DNA of 64,000 bases from Dyadobacter fermentans DSM 18053 (GCF_000023125.1 NC_013037.1:6550501-6614500); one strand, 5' to 3'; positions 44,553 through 53,862 are shown, numbered from the stretch's first letter. Numbers and translations: made by a program. The notes: a model not told the origin generated them from the sequence alone.

Positions 44553-45191
44553 ATGCAAGAATCAGAACTGATTGACCTCTGGCGCTCATACGATCGCAAA
44601 CTCGAAGAGAGCCTAATTTTGAACCGGCAAAATGCAGCTGCTATCACGCTTATTAAAATTAAGTCTATGGTCGGATCGATGGTTCCAATGAAAATCTTCC
44701 TGATCATTATAAGCTTATTGTGGCTGTCATTCCTATGCTTAGTTCTTGATCGCACCTACGACTACGCGAGCCCGTTTTTCTGGTATTCGATTGCCATTCA
44801 TGCAGTGATTTTTACATTCGTGACAGGCGTCCAGATTTATCAGCTGGCGTTAATTTACCAAACAGATCTCAGCGAAGCACTTTTTACGACCCAGGATCGG
44901 TTAGCGCGGTTAAAAGGGTCTACATTGCTTACCACGAGGCTGATGTTTTTGCATGCGCCTATCTGGACAACCTTTTCGATTCCGCAGCGGATGTTTGAGA
45001 ATCCGGTATGGTCGGCAGTTCAGATATTCGTTACGATTACTTTTGTCGGTGCCGCGTTGTGGCTGTTCTTCAACATCAAATATGAGAACCGGGAGAAAAA
45101 ATGGTTCAAGTTCATCCTGCGGGGAAATCAGTGGGAGCCTGTCGTAAAGTCTATTGAAATGCTCCGTGAGATTGAACTATACAAATCCTGA
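44553..45191 (+). CDS. Membrane protein next to ECF sigma, candidate anti-sigma factor
   Basis: A 212-residue protein from ATG 44553. A soluble N-terminus (MQESELIDLWRSYDRKLEES) precedes four hydrophobic segments, at about 52-68, 78-98, 135-150 and 163-180. The 4-nt gap to the sigma factor indicates co-translation. The soluble N-terminal helix could hold the sigma factor, but no ZAS (His-x3-Cys-x2-Cys) motif is present, so the anti-sigma role rests on position only. Confidence 0.7.
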   Translation: MQESELIDLWRSYDRKLEESLILNRQNAAAITLIKIKSMVGSMVPMKIFLIIISLLWLSFLCLVLDRTYDYASPFFWYSIAIHAVIFTFVTGVQIYQLALIYQTDLSEALFTTQDRLARLKGSTLLTTRLMFLHAPIWTTFSIPQRMFENPVWSAVQIFVTITFVGAALWLFFNIKYENREKKWFKFILRGNQWEPVVKSIEMLREIELYKS

Positions 45192-45312
45192 CTTCGAATT
45201 CACCCGCACAGTTGCATGTATCCACACTAATATGGCATGCATCTCGATATGAATTGCTTCTTTCATAGCAACGAAGCAAAACCAGGTATGCCTGGTTAAA
45301 ATTTATCAGCAA

Positions 45313-45990
45313 ATGGACTTCAAAACGATTTTTATAAACGATCTGGACTGGCAGGGCGCTTTGACGATAGTTGTCAAAACGGCAATTATGTTTTTAATGG
45401 TTTTGCTTTTTCTAAGACTTTCAGGAAAGAAAGGCGTGCGGGAGCTTACATTTTTTGAGGTTGCTATTATCATTTCCCTGGGTTCAGCCGCTGGCGATCC
45501 GATGCTGATGGAAGATTCGGCTATTGTGCCTTCCATTATCGTTTTTGCAGTAATCATCATTATTTACCGGCTGCTGACATCCATTGCTGCGCGAAGCGAA
45601 AAGTTTGAAATGATATTGGAAGGCGGTCCATTCTACATCATAGAAGATGGGATGTTTACCCTGGAAGAAGAACGGGACAACAACTTTGCCAAAGACGAGT
45701 TTTTTTCTGAATTAAGAAGCCGTGACGTTGAGCATATCGGCCAGGTAGAAACCGCAATCCTTGAAACGAGCGGGATGCTAAGCGTCTATTTTTATCCCGA
45801 CGACCAGTTACGAAAGGGACTTCCAATAAAGCCAAAACCTTATAACAAAAAATCCATAAAAATTTCGACACCAGGAGACTACGCCTGCACTACATGTGCA
45901 AACGTGCAAGAACTTTCAGATAGCCAGCAATGCGACAGGTGTGGAGAAAAGGAATGGGTTTTTGAGATATCTACTTTACGCGTGGGTTAG
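45313..45990 (+). CDS. YetF/DUF421 membrane protein with C-terminal zinc ribbon
   Basis: A 225-residue protein with three N-terminal membrane helices (about 18-36, 45-62, 68-88), including LRLSGKKGVRELTFFEVAI, the DUF421 signature. A YetF-type cytoplasmic domain follows (FEMILEGGPFYIIEDG). The last 45 residues carry two CxxC pairs, Cys-Thr-Thr-Cys and Cys-Asp-Arg-Cys, separated by about 13 residues, forming a rubredoxin-like zinc ribbon. The function of YetF proteins is poorly known. Stand-alone gene. Confidence 0.85.
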   Translation: MDFKTIFINDLDWQGALTIVVKTAIMFLMVLLFLRLSGKKGVRELTFFEVAIIISLGSAAGDPMLMEDSAIVPSIIVFAVIIIIYRLLTSIAARSEKFEMILEGGPFYIIEDGMFTLEEERDNNFAKDEFFSELRSRDVEHIGQVETAILETSGMLSVYFYPDDQLRKGLPIKPKPYNKKSIKISTPGDYACTTCANVQELSDSQQCDRCGEKEWVFEISTLRVG

Positions 45991-46215
45991 GTAAAACGCC
46001 CGTTTGCGGGGAATAAAATACAATAAAATATTTATTGAAAATTAGTTTATCAGGACGTAGCATTTAATTAATTCGACAAAACAGGGAGAGTAAAATGGAT
46101 CATGTAGGGCTTTCTTGTAAAATTACTTAGCTCTATTTCATATTGAATCCATTCGTTTTATTACCAGAAGGCAGCTGAAACCTTACTGGTCCTCAATTAA
46201 ACTATCCTGATTTTG

Positions 46216-47856
46216 ATGAAAAGATTACTCCTGAAAACAACTTTCGGACTGATGCTCTCGGGTCCATTTATCACTACGGTCAATGCGCAGGTAGGCGTCG
46301 GTACTCAGACCCCCGACGCGAGCGCGCAGCTGGACGTCACTTCGGAAACAAAGGGGGTACTTGTATCCCGTATGACATCTGCACAGCGGATCGCTATCGC
46401 AAGCCCTGCCGATGGTCTGCTCGTGTATGATACAGACACGAAAGGTTTTTGGTACCACAAAGCCGGTACCGGCTGGACACAGATCAACAATGCGGCATTG
46501 TCATTGCCCTACGTTGGCAATGAGAGTAGCGCAGGCACTTTATTTTCGATCACGAATTCCGGGAATGGCACCGTTGTCGGTGTCAATGCCAACGGAAATG
46601 GCGTAGGTGTGCGGAGTGTTACGAATGGGGGATTTAGCATACATGGCATCACCAGCAACCAGACATCAGCCGGTATCGTAGGCGATAACAATGGTGCGGG
46701 GGAAGCCATTGTAGGCCGCACTACCAGTGACATTGCGGGTGCGGTCGTCGGCCGTAATGATGGAGGAGGATATGGGGTCAGGGGATTTGTAGCAACCAAC
46801 ACCAGCGGCAGGGCCATCGGCGTTTTTGGACAGGTAGGACTTAACGGCAGTACCGGTCGGGCCGGCCGTTTTGAGAATCTTAACACCGAGAACACCACAG
46901 GCAATACGCTGGAGGTAGAAACGAACGGTAACGGAGATACTGACAATACACAAGGGAATGCTGCTTCTTTCCTGGTGGATAATGCCAGCAGCCGGGCAGC
47001 AGCGGTGCGGGGAGAGGTGAACACGACCCTAAGCAATTTCGGTGCAGCGGGACTGTTTGGGATTTCCTCGGGTACCGGCGGTTTTGCAGGCCTGTTCCAT
47101 GCGTCGAACGCTTTTGGCAATGGCCCGGCCCTGGTAGCCATAGCAGAAGGTCATGGTAATGGTGTAACCGCCAATTCAGGCAAGGAGGGAAATGGGGTAG
47201 AGGCTACCGCAGACGGGACCGGCAATGCGATTTTCGCCTGGACGCCCGATTTCAGCAATGGCAAAGCAGCTCGGTTTGTAAATTTTAATACTGCCAACAC
47301 CAACGCGGTGCTTACTGCTGAAACACACAGCAACGGCAATATCGCACTGTTTAAAAGCGGAAACCCGGCTACCGCGAATGTAGCGCGTATCGATGCCGAT
47401 GGAAAGGGTTTTTTTAATGGCGGTACGCAGGCCAGCGGGGCCGACCTTGCGGAGGCTTTTGACGTGATCAATGAAGTGTCCGAATATGAGCCCGGAGATA
47501 TTTTAAGCATCGCCACTTCGAAGGACCGGACCGTGGAAAAAAGCAATGGGGCGTATTCTTCACTGGTATTGGGTGTGTATGCAACCAAACCTGGTGTATT
47601 GCTTACCGAAGAGAATATCGACAGCAACCTGTCAGGCAAAGTGCCCATGGGTGTGGTGGGGGTAATCCCGACCAAGGTATGCAAAGAGGGCGGCGCCATT
47701 CAGCGGGGAGATTTACTGGTTACTTCAACCATTCCCGGTGTCGCCATGAAAGCCGATCCCGCCAGGGTACAACCCGGACAAATCATTGGTAAGGCTTTGC
47801 AAAATTTTGATGGTGACCAGATTGGTAAAATCAATGTGTTTGTAAACGTTAAATAA
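46216..47856 (+). CDS. Secreted repeat-rich surface protein
   Basis: About 546 residues; two adjacent ATG codons (46213, 46216) are possible. The signal peptide ends at TTVNAQ. An N-terminal segment with GVGTQTPDASAQLDV and GLLVYDTDTKGFWY is common in Bacteroidota secreted proteins. The middle (about 110-380) is Gly/Asn/Thr-rich with irregular short repeats such as GNGVGVRS, GIVGDNNG and AVVGRNDG, suggesting a beta-solenoid. The C-terminal 140 residues (from GADLAEAFD through GDLLVTSTIPGVAMKADP) look like an autonomous domain reminiscent of phage-tail chaperone regions. It is followed after 21 nt by another secreted protein. Confidence 0.75.
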   Translation: MKRLLLKTTFGLMLSGPFITTVNAQVGVGTQTPDASAQLDVTSETKGVLVSRMTSAQRIAIASPADGLLVYDTDTKGFWYHKAGTGWTQINNAALSLPYVGNESSAGTLFSITNSGNGTVVGVNANGNGVGVRSVTNGGFSIHGITSNQTSAGIVGDNNGAGEAIVGRTTSDIAGAVVGRNDGGGYGVRGFVATNTSGRAIGVFGQVGLNGSTGRAGRFENLNTENTTGNTLEVETNGNGDTDNTQGNAASFLVDNASSRAAAVRGEVNTTLSNFGAAGLFGISSGTGGFAGLFHASNAFGNGPALVAIAEGHGNGVTANSGKEGNGVEATADGTGNAIFAWTPDFSNGKAARFVNFNTANTNAVLTAETHSNGNIALFKSGNPATANVARIDADGKGFFNGGTQASGADLAEAFDVINEVSEYEPGDILSIATSKDRTVEKSNGAYSSLVLGVYATKPGVLLTEENIDSNLSGKVPMGVVGVIPTKVCKEGGAIQRGDLLVTSTIPGVAMKADPARVQPGQIIGKALQNFDGDQIGKINVFVNVK

Positions 47857-47877
47857 GAGCTCAATCAACCCGATATT

Positions 47878-48243
47878 ATGAAAGCTTATCTGCTCATTTT
47901 TGCCATCATTCTAGCAACTACAACAGCGAAAGCCCAAACTGCTTTCAGAACCAACGAAAGTATTTCGAGCCAGTTAAAAAACGGCACAGTTCCCGGCCTC
48001 GTATACGGCAAAACAGCGTCTTCGAAAAAAGAAACAACAGCATCTGCAAATGCGGAAAGTTCTGCCAAGCACATTCGTAATAATTCATTACCAGGCGTGG
48101 CGTCCGAAAAGAAAACAGCCGAAACAAAACCCCAAACCGATTTGTCTGCACAAAACAAACGGTCTGTGCAATTGGCTAGTGACAGGCCTGTGGAGATACC
48201 CCGCCCGGTTGAAAAAGTGGAGCGGCCCAAGGGTGTTCAGTAG
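47878..48243 (+). CDS. Small secreted, low-complexity protein
   Basis: A 121-residue protein with a signal peptide (MKAYLLIFAIILATTTAKAQ) and a Lys/Ser/Thr/Ala-rich body ending in a Pro-rich tail, RPVEIPRPVEKVERPKGVQ. No domain recognised. Probably co-transcribed with the surface protein before it. A short G-U-containing hairpin without T-run follows at about 48266-48291. Confidence 0.6.
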   Translation: MKAYLLIFAIILATTTAKAQTAFRTNESISSQLKNGTVPGLVYGKTASSKKETTASANAESSAKHIRNNSLPGVASEKKTAETKPQTDLSAQNKRSVQLASDRPVEIPRPVEKVERPKGVQ

Positions 48244-48307
48244 TTAAATCCGGAAGTAAAAAGAGGGTGTCTCATTTAAAAGTGGGGCACCTTCGAAGTT
48301 ATATACG

Positions 48308-48700
48308 CTAATTTTTCCTTCCTTCAATCCACCCCTTTCGCAACCGCCGGTATTCTACCAATTGAATCAAAACAATGGCGGCTGTACCAAAACAAACCGG
48401 GAGGAAACAATCACCGGGCAGGATTTGCTGAAAATTTACAATTGAAGGATTCTTCGCAATAATAATGGCACCGATGGTAGGGATTGCCCCGGCAAAACTG
48501 AGCAGGATGTAGAGCAATTTCTGCCGGTCTTGCTGTTTCTGCTTAAAAATAAGCCGCCGGACCCGGAATGAAAGACCGCATGACAGGCCTTCGTTGGGCT
48601 CTTTTTTCAATGCGCCAAAAACGAGTTGGTAGGCCTTAATATCCTCCTTTATCGAATCATCGCCCGTTTGAGGCTCGCCAGGTAAGTGCTTTTCCAGCAT
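48308..48700 (-). CDS. Membrane protein resembling an anti-sigma partner, 5' end unclear
   Basis: A 130-residue frame with two hydrophobic segments (about 62-80 and 95-112). The region IKAYQLVFGALKKEP resembles proteins that accompany ECF sigma factors in Bacteroidota. The frame stays open and protein-like for about 17 codons upstream of ATG 48700 (FRISDNDKRIQE) but has no start there, and no sigma-factor gene is adjacent. It may therefore be an orphaned or 5'-truncated gene. The region is accessory in character. Confidence 0.5.
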   Translation of the reverse strand: MLEKHLPGEPQTGDDSIKEDIKAYQLVFGALKKEPNEGLSCGLSFRVRRLIFKQKQQDRQKLLYILLSFAGAIPTIGAIIIAKNPSIVNFQQILPGDCFLPVCFGTAAIVLIQLVEYRRLRKGWIEGRKN

Positions 48701-48739
48701 TTCCTGAATGCGCTTGTCGTTATCAGATATCCGGAACCT

Positions 48740-48907
48740 ATGAAATGGGGAATTTTAAGCCTTTTTGGCGGAATGGGCCTGGTTGTAATCGAGTTTTTGC
48801 CATATAAAATAAGCGAGTCGACCTTGCCCGACGGTGTGGAAGCGATCTTCCTGGCAGTCGGCTTCCTAGTCTACCATTACATTTCGCGCTTCCCAGGCGC
48901 CAGATGA
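48740..48907 (+). CDS. Small membrane protein
   Basis: A 55-residue product, MKWGILSLFGGMGLVVIEFL at the start, with two hydrophobic segments separated by a polar acidic loop and ending FPGAR. Hydrophobicity and length suggest a genuine small membrane protein. No family recognised. Confidence 0.45.
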   Translation: MKWGILSLFGGMGLVVIEFLPYKISESTLPDGVEAIFLAVGFLVYHYISRFPGAR

Positions 48908-49012
48908 TCTTTTAGAATCCATCTCATTTTAAAGTCTTGCCGGCGGCATTATTTGCCGACACGGGATTGCTATATCCTTCTCAAACCATTTTTACAGTAA
49001 TACATATTAGCC

Positions 49013-49246
49013 ACGAAAATTAAACGACTTACGAAACAGCTATTGATCATAGTGTTTCTGTTCACGTTGTGCCCATACTTTGGGATCGGGCAGAACTTAA
49101 TAAGCGGTCAAAAAATTTCCGGAAAAGCCGCTGATTCCACTTCCCGACAGCCGTTGGAATTCGTAACCATTTCTTTGGCAAACATCAGTCGAAGTACCTA
49201 CGAAAACACGGGTTCACAGCACGAGCGACACACCCAACGGTCGTGA
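49013..49246 (+). pseudogene. N-terminal remnant of an outer-membrane receptor-type protein
   Basis: The frame reads as a signal peptide (KRLTKQLLIIVFLFTLCPYF) followed by SGKAADSTSRQPLEFVTISL, the start of a CarboxypepD_reg-like domain found at the N-terminus of TonB-dependent and related outer-membrane proteins. The position where ATG is expected has ACG (49013-49015); the only alternative is TTG at 49043. After about 65 codons the similarity ends and the sequence continues in another frame as a different gene remnant, so this is a joined, broken gene. Confidence 0.6.
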
Positions 49247-50510
49247 CGAAAAATGGTACGAAAGATTTGTTGCTGGGCTTCGCTCACTTGCCAGGAAACA
49301 CAAAGCTGTTTTCCTGGATAACTACGGATTTTTTCAGGATTCTCGTACAGGAGTAGGATTTTGGCTTGACACACAGTACGCGCACGCGGCAGGTATCCAC
49401 CCTAACAATGATCTCAATATTCAGATCGCGTCGCGGGTTTTCAATCTGGTGATGCCGGTGGGCCTACGCACACAGGTTTCTGTGAACTCACAAGTTTATA
49501 ACCCGAACATCGCCCATTTAGCACCAAATAATGCGGATTTGCCGGATTCATATAAATCTGGTGTGTCAGTAATGGACGCACGAACAGAAAACGGCTTCCC
49601 GCAACAGGGCCAGTTGGTGACAGAGAGAAACTTAAATGCTGGATATACAAATCAGCGATTAACTAGTATTACCACTAGCAATTTCACAGAATACAAACGT
49701 TCCGCGTTTTACAATGGTGCTTCCAGGGTTTGGACGCCGTGGGTAAAATCCGCAACCGGAATCAACCGAGATTCACAGCCGCAGGCGTCAGATTTGCCTG
49801 ACACCTACCCGGACGGACTGACGCTTGATGATGCCCGAACGACAAATGGGTTTCTTGCCCAGGGCCAGTTAAGAACAACGAGAAACGTAACAGGCGGGTA
49901 CACTTATCAAGAACTGATTTCGGCTACAAGCCCGGTAAACTTGGTTTACCGGAGAGCATCTTACTATGATGGAACCTCGCGTGTTTGGACGGATTGGTAT
50001 GTAAACGGAGTGATTAGGGATAAGCAGGTTTTAGCGTCGGATTTACCTGACAGTTATCCGGCCGGCGAAACCGTGGATGATGCGCGGACGGCCAACGGAT
50101 TTCCCCAGCAAGGGCCGTTGAAAACAGTACGGAGCCCCGCAACCAACTATTGCATGCAAACGCTGACCTCGATCACCAGTGAATATTTTTTACAATACCA
50201 GCGCACGGCATATTACAATGGCTCAACAAGAGTTTGGACGCCGTGGTACATCGCGGGCAGTTTGAGAGTATCAGTGACTTTTGACCCGCCAAGCATTTCC
50301 GCGGGCGCTTATGCTACTACCACAGCGACAATCACCGGTATTCCGGCTGGAAAAATGGTGCAGGCGGCATTTTCAATAAACATAACAGCCGACATTGTTT
50401 TGACGGCCTGGGTTTCCGGACCGAACACGGTGACCGGCAGGTTTCACAATATCGGCTCGGCGCCGGTCGATCTCCCATCCGGCACGCTTTATTTTTTTGC
50501 AGATATATAG
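49167..50510 (+). pseudogene. 5'-truncated SGNH hydrolase with three pyocin-knob repeats
   Basis: An open frame from 49167 to TAA/TAG at 50510. The first 90 residues look like the end of an SGNH/GDSL hydrolase, with AHAAGIHPNND carrying the block V His; the N-terminal catalytic Ser part is missing. Three repeats of about 75 residues follow, each with ADLPDSYP, DART.NGF, QGQL and SRVWTPW; this is the pyocin-knob fold of phage tail fibres and tailocins. The end is a beta-rich domain. The only starts inside the frame are late (GTG at 49449). Likely a prophage-derived remnant. Confidence 0.7.
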
Positions 50511-50530
50511 CAAAAAATTTGATTTAATGC

Positions 50531-50563
50531 ATAAAAGCCGCCCGGAAACCGAGCGGCTTTTAT
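50531..50563. terminator. Bidirectional intrinsic terminator
   Basis: ATAAAAGCCGC / GCGGCTTTTAT with an inner CGG/CCG pair and T-runs on both strands. It lies between the pyocin-knob gene and the converging HEPN gene. Confidence 0.85.
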
Positions 50564-50575
50564 TGCAACACAAGT

Positions 50576-51550
50576 TCATTTCTGATCACTAGTTAGAACT
50601 GAAAACCACGCCCGTCTCGCTTCCAAACTGTCTACAAACCTCTGCGAGTCTACTTTGATCACTTTAAACATTATTCTCCTAGTTAAGATATCAAGTCGTT
50701 GTGCAAATGAAAGTAGTGAGGATTGTTGATCGTAAGGACTTTGAACCCGACTGCCGTGTAAGTAATTAGATCTAATACGATATCCCGTTTTTATAGCCTT
50801 ATAATGTACTTCCCGTTCGCCTAAATCCGATGACACATAGCACGCTCCGCGCACACTGACATCATGCGCAATGTTGTCTCGATCCGTGGTAAAGAGTGTT
50901 TCTAGTGCCATTGTCAAATTAGAAATTTTAGAAATTATATTGGTATTTCTCCTCGCCTCCCTAACAAACAGGAAAGCCCGTGCAATAGTTGAATATTTAT
51001 TATATTCCTGATTGCCAGTTACCTGCACACCATCATCACTGGCTATGTGTTTGTCTATGTTAAATATTGGGTTAAAATCAGGGCCTGAAAAATGTTTGTT
51101 AAACAGTAAATGCAGATCACAAATCTGTCTCAAAGTTTGGTTAGAAATCTGTACATCTTGCACTTCCCCCTCAGCATTGGAATAAAAAACCTGGCTATTG
51201 AACTGGTGGATTTCGTGAGGAGCTGAAACATTCCAAAATACCGCATGAGGAACATTGATACTATTATCGTGGAGTAGCCAAGACGTAAAAATGATACTAT
51301 CAAGACTTTGCGCCAATTGCACTCCTTTTTGACGCGGATCGCTATCCTTGACGTCAATTCTCGAAAAGAAAAATGGATTTCTGAACAATGCCCGAATAAC
51401 AGACTGATCTAATACTCTTGTCAAGTGTGGTGTGATGATTTCATTTTGTAATAACCTCTGACTTTTGGAAATGACTCCGCTGTCAAAAATAAAATCCTCG
51501 TTTGAGCTCAGCTGAATTCCGGCAAGTGGTGCAAATAGCTTAATATGCAT
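50576..51550 (-). CDS. ApeA-like HEPN-domain protein, candidate defence RNase
   Basis: A 324-residue protein. The C-terminal 140 residues match the pattern of ApeA-like HEPN domains: a helix ending ALETLF, then Arg-Gly-Ala-Cys in the middle and the R-x4-H motif Arg-Ser-Asn-Tyr-Leu-His (Arg260, His265). HEPN R-x4-6-H motifs form the catalytic site of RNases in abortive-infection and toxin systems. The N-terminal 180 residues are not recognised and could be the sensor. The neighbouring truncated recombinase, tRNA gene and phage-tail remnant place it on a mobile island. Confidence 0.7.
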   Translation of the reverse strand: MHIKLFAPLAGIQLSSNEDFIFDSGVISKSQRLLQNEIITPHLTRVLDQSVIRALFRNPFFFSRIDVKDSDPRQKGVQLAQSLDSIIFTSWLLHDNSINVPHAVFWNVSAPHEIHQFNSQVFYSNAEGEVQDVQISNQTLRQICDLHLLFNKHFSGPDFNPIFNIDKHIASDDGVQVTGNQEYNKYSTIARAFLFVREARRNTNIISKISNLTMALETLFTTDRDNIAHDVSVRGACYVSSDLGEREVHYKAIKTGYRIRSNYLHGSRVQSPYDQQSSLLSFAQRLDILTRRIMFKVIKVDSQRFVDSLEARRAWFSVLTSDQK

Positions 51551-51578
51551 AAAGGACGATTTAGAAGTTTATTACCAA

Positions 51579-52559
51579 CTATAATTTTTCAAATTCGGAT
51601 CGGTATAAAGGAAATTTCCCTTGCTCCATGTCCGACGAAAACAAATAATGTTCGGGCCGTTCGAAGTTGATCCGGCTTTGCAGTTCATTTGCCAATGCAG
51701 GGATGATCTGAGCAGTTTCGGTTTTGCCGTTCTTGGCGATCAGGCCGTGAACGGTTATATAACCCTTGGGCATGTGGACGTGGCGCACTTGCAGTTTTAG
51801 CAGTTCGCCCGGGCGGATGAAAGCGAAGTACATTAACCGGGTAAAGAAATACACGCCCGGCTCGTGCTTCAATAGGTATTCTTCCACCGTTGCCCGGTCT
51901 GCGTCACTGAATGCAATGTTGCGTTCCGTGGCCGTTTCCCTGAGTGATTTAAATTTGAATGGATTTTCTTTTATTCCGGTACGCTCCTGAAAGCGAGAAA
52001 AAATGACTTGTAAATGTTGGATCGTGTTATTTGCCGTCCTGGGTGCGTTCTTTAATTCAGTGAGCAGGTAATCGCGGAACAAGATCGCATGGCGGGTTTC
52101 GAATTGATCAACGGTCATCCCTGCCGCTTCGGGGTAGGCCATAAACTTGTTTAACGCACTTTGGTAGGTCAGCGTCGATTTTTCCCCCAAAGCCGGAGTA
52201 GCAGCGTTCAGGGAGAATTGCAGGGCCTTTACCAATATTTCCTTTTCGGGTGGAATGCCCGGCTGAACGGCAATGCCCTGCTTTGGAAAATGGTAGCCTT
52301 TTTTAAGCAGATCATTTGCCATTCCCACGATCCGGTTTCCTTCCGCCGTCCTGCTTTTCTTGTCGCGGAAATTCATCGAAATGCTCACGCGCTTGCGTAC
52401 CAGTCCGCCGCTCTTTTCATCGAACGCGTAAAATTCCACATACCAAGGTTTTGTCAGATCGCCGTCGCGGTCTCGCAGTACCGCCGGTTTGAAGGGTAGG
52501 CCCGATTTATTGTCTTTTACCATTCCAAGATTTGGCAAGTATTCTGTCTTGACAATCAA
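51579..52559 (-). pseudogene. Tyrosine recombinase (phage-type integrase) truncated at the C-terminus
   Basis: The product has a Bacteroidota-type N-terminal arm, a SAM-like core-binding domain (about 110-210) and the first part of the catalytic domain with the box I Arg in AFIRPGELLKL (Arg249 counted from TTG). It stops after LYRSEFEKL, before the HxxR and Tyr motifs, so it cannot catalyse recombination. The start may be TTG 52559 or ATG 52523; the TTG lies in the T-run of the tRNA terminator, which favours ATG. It sits next to the 3' end of tRNA-Ser, the usual place for an integrase of an element inserted there. Confidence 0.78.
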
Positions 52560-52588
52560 AAAGGCCGCTCCTGATAGCAGGAACGGCC
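52558..52588 (-). terminator. Intrinsic terminator of tRNA-Ser
   Basis: On the minus strand GGCCGTTCCTG pairs with CAGGAGCGGCC (one G-U pair), with a 4-nt loop, followed by T5. It lies just after the tRNA 3' end. Confidence 0.85.
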
Positions 52589-52593
52589 AAAGG

Positions 52594-52680
52594 CAGAGAG
52601 GAAGAGATTCGAACTCTCGATGCAGTTACCCACATACCACCTTTCCAGGGTGGCCCCTTCAACCACTCGGGCACCTCTCT
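52594..52680 (-). tRNA. tRNA-Ser (anticodon GGA)
   Basis: An 87-nt class II tRNA. Acceptor arms are AGAGAGG / CCTCTCT with discriminator G. The D-arm contains GTGCCCGAGTGGTTGAAGG, the anticodon loop reads CTGGAAA (anticodon GGA), and there is a long variable arm and the T-loop GTTCGAATC. CCA is not encoded. The 3' end faces the truncated integrase gene. Confidence 0.95.
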
Positions 52681-52689
52681 ATCGGGGTG

Positions 52690-52720
52690 CAAATATAAGG
52701 AAGAGATTCTTGTTTCCAAA
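52690..52720 (-). promoter_or_regulatory. Bacteroidota housekeeping promoter of tRNA-Ser
   Basis: On the minus strand TTTG (-33), 19 bp, TATATTTG (-7): an exact match to the Bacteroidota consensus. The -7 box ends 9 bp before the mature tRNA. Confidence 0.88.
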
Positions 52721-52748
52721 TGCAAAACGCAGAATTACCGCGCTAAAA

Positions 52749-53822
52749 TCAAATGCTCATTTCTCCGCGGAGCGGCTTGCCGAGCATGTCGACGCACGCG
52801 CCGCCACGGCTTTCGCAGGCGAAAACGTACATCATTTTGGTGATGGCCGCTTCGGCGGTGATGTCCGAGCCGCTGATGACGCCGATTTGTTGGAGGAACT
52901 TGCTCGTTTGGTACTGGCCCTGCGACACCCGGCCGCCGTCGCATTGAGAGACGTTGAAAATCACGATGTCGCGCTCGATCGCGTTGCTGATCGCATTCAG
53001 GAACCAGGGCTCGGTGGTGGCGTTGCCTGCGCCGTAGGTTTCGAGGACGATGCCCCTTAATCCTTCGATGTTTAGAATCGATTCCACGACTTGCTGGCTG
53101 ATGCCGGGGAACATTTTCAGAAATGCCACATTGTGATCGAATTTCTTGTGGACTTTTAGTTTCAAACCGGGTTGGTAAGGTTTGATGTAAGGGAAGTTGT
53201 ATTCGATATTCACGCCTGCATTCGCCAGCGCGGGGTAGTTTTCGGAGTGGAATGCATTGAAATCCGAGCTTTCCTGCTTTTTGGAACGGTTACCGCGCAG
53301 CAGGTTGGAATTGAAATAAATGCAAACCTCCGTGATGATCGGGTGACCTTCCGCATTCTTGGCCGCTGCCAGTTCCAATGCGGTGATCACATTCTCGCGC
53401 GCATCCGACCGCGCCACGCCGATGGGAAGCTGTGCGCCTGTGAGGATAACGGGCTTGTTCAGGTTTTCCAGCAGGTAGCTTAATGCGGAAGCGGTGTACG
53501 CCATCGTATCCGTGCCGTGCAGGATCACAAAGCTGTCGAATTGCTCGTAATGCTCCTCGATAATGGTAGCGAGCTCGATCCAGATCGACGGGTGCATGTT
53601 CGACGAATCGATCGGCTCGGGGAGCGAGAGGAAAGTAATGTCGAAATCCAGTCGGCTGATCTCAGGGACTTTTTCGATGATCTGCTGGAAGTTGAACGGG
53701 ACGAGCTGCTTGCCCTTCGTTTCGTACACCATTCCCAGGGTACCTCCGGTGTAAATGACCAGCACAGAACCGGTGGTAGGTTCGGGGGAAATGGGGTTGA
53801 TATGTATTTTGGTATAACTCAT
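52749..53822 (-). CDS. ansA: Type I L-asparaginase
   Basis: A 357-residue cytoplasmic asparaginase that converts Asn to Asp and ammonia. ATG 53822 gives MSYTKIHINP; a longer frame to 53843 is possible. The first catalytic Thr is in VIYTGGTLGMVY, the second motif is LHGTDTMAYTASAL, and GAQLPIGVARSDARENV follows. No signal peptide, which separates it from the periplasmic type II enzyme. It is followed upstream by TatD and deacetylase genes in the same direction. Confidence 0.93.
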   Translation of the reverse strand: MSYTKIHINPISPEPTTGSVLVIYTGGTLGMVYETKGKQLVPFNFQQIIEKVPEISRLDFDITFLSLPEPIDSSNMHPSIWIELATIIEEHYEQFDSFVILHGTDTMAYTASALSYLLENLNKPVILTGAQLPIGVARSDARENVITALELAAAKNAEGHPIITEVCIYFNSNLLRGNRSKKQESSDFNAFHSENYPALANAGVNIEYNFPYIKPYQPGLKLKVHKKFDHNVAFLKMFPGISQQVVESILNIEGLRGIVLETYGAGNATTEPWFLNAISNAIERDIVIFNVSQCDGGRVSQGQYQTSKFLQQIGVISGSDITAEAAITKMMYVFACESRGGACVDMLGKPLRGEMSI

Positions 53823-53862
53823 TGTAATAGTCTGTTGATGCAATGCGCAAGCTTGCTATGGC

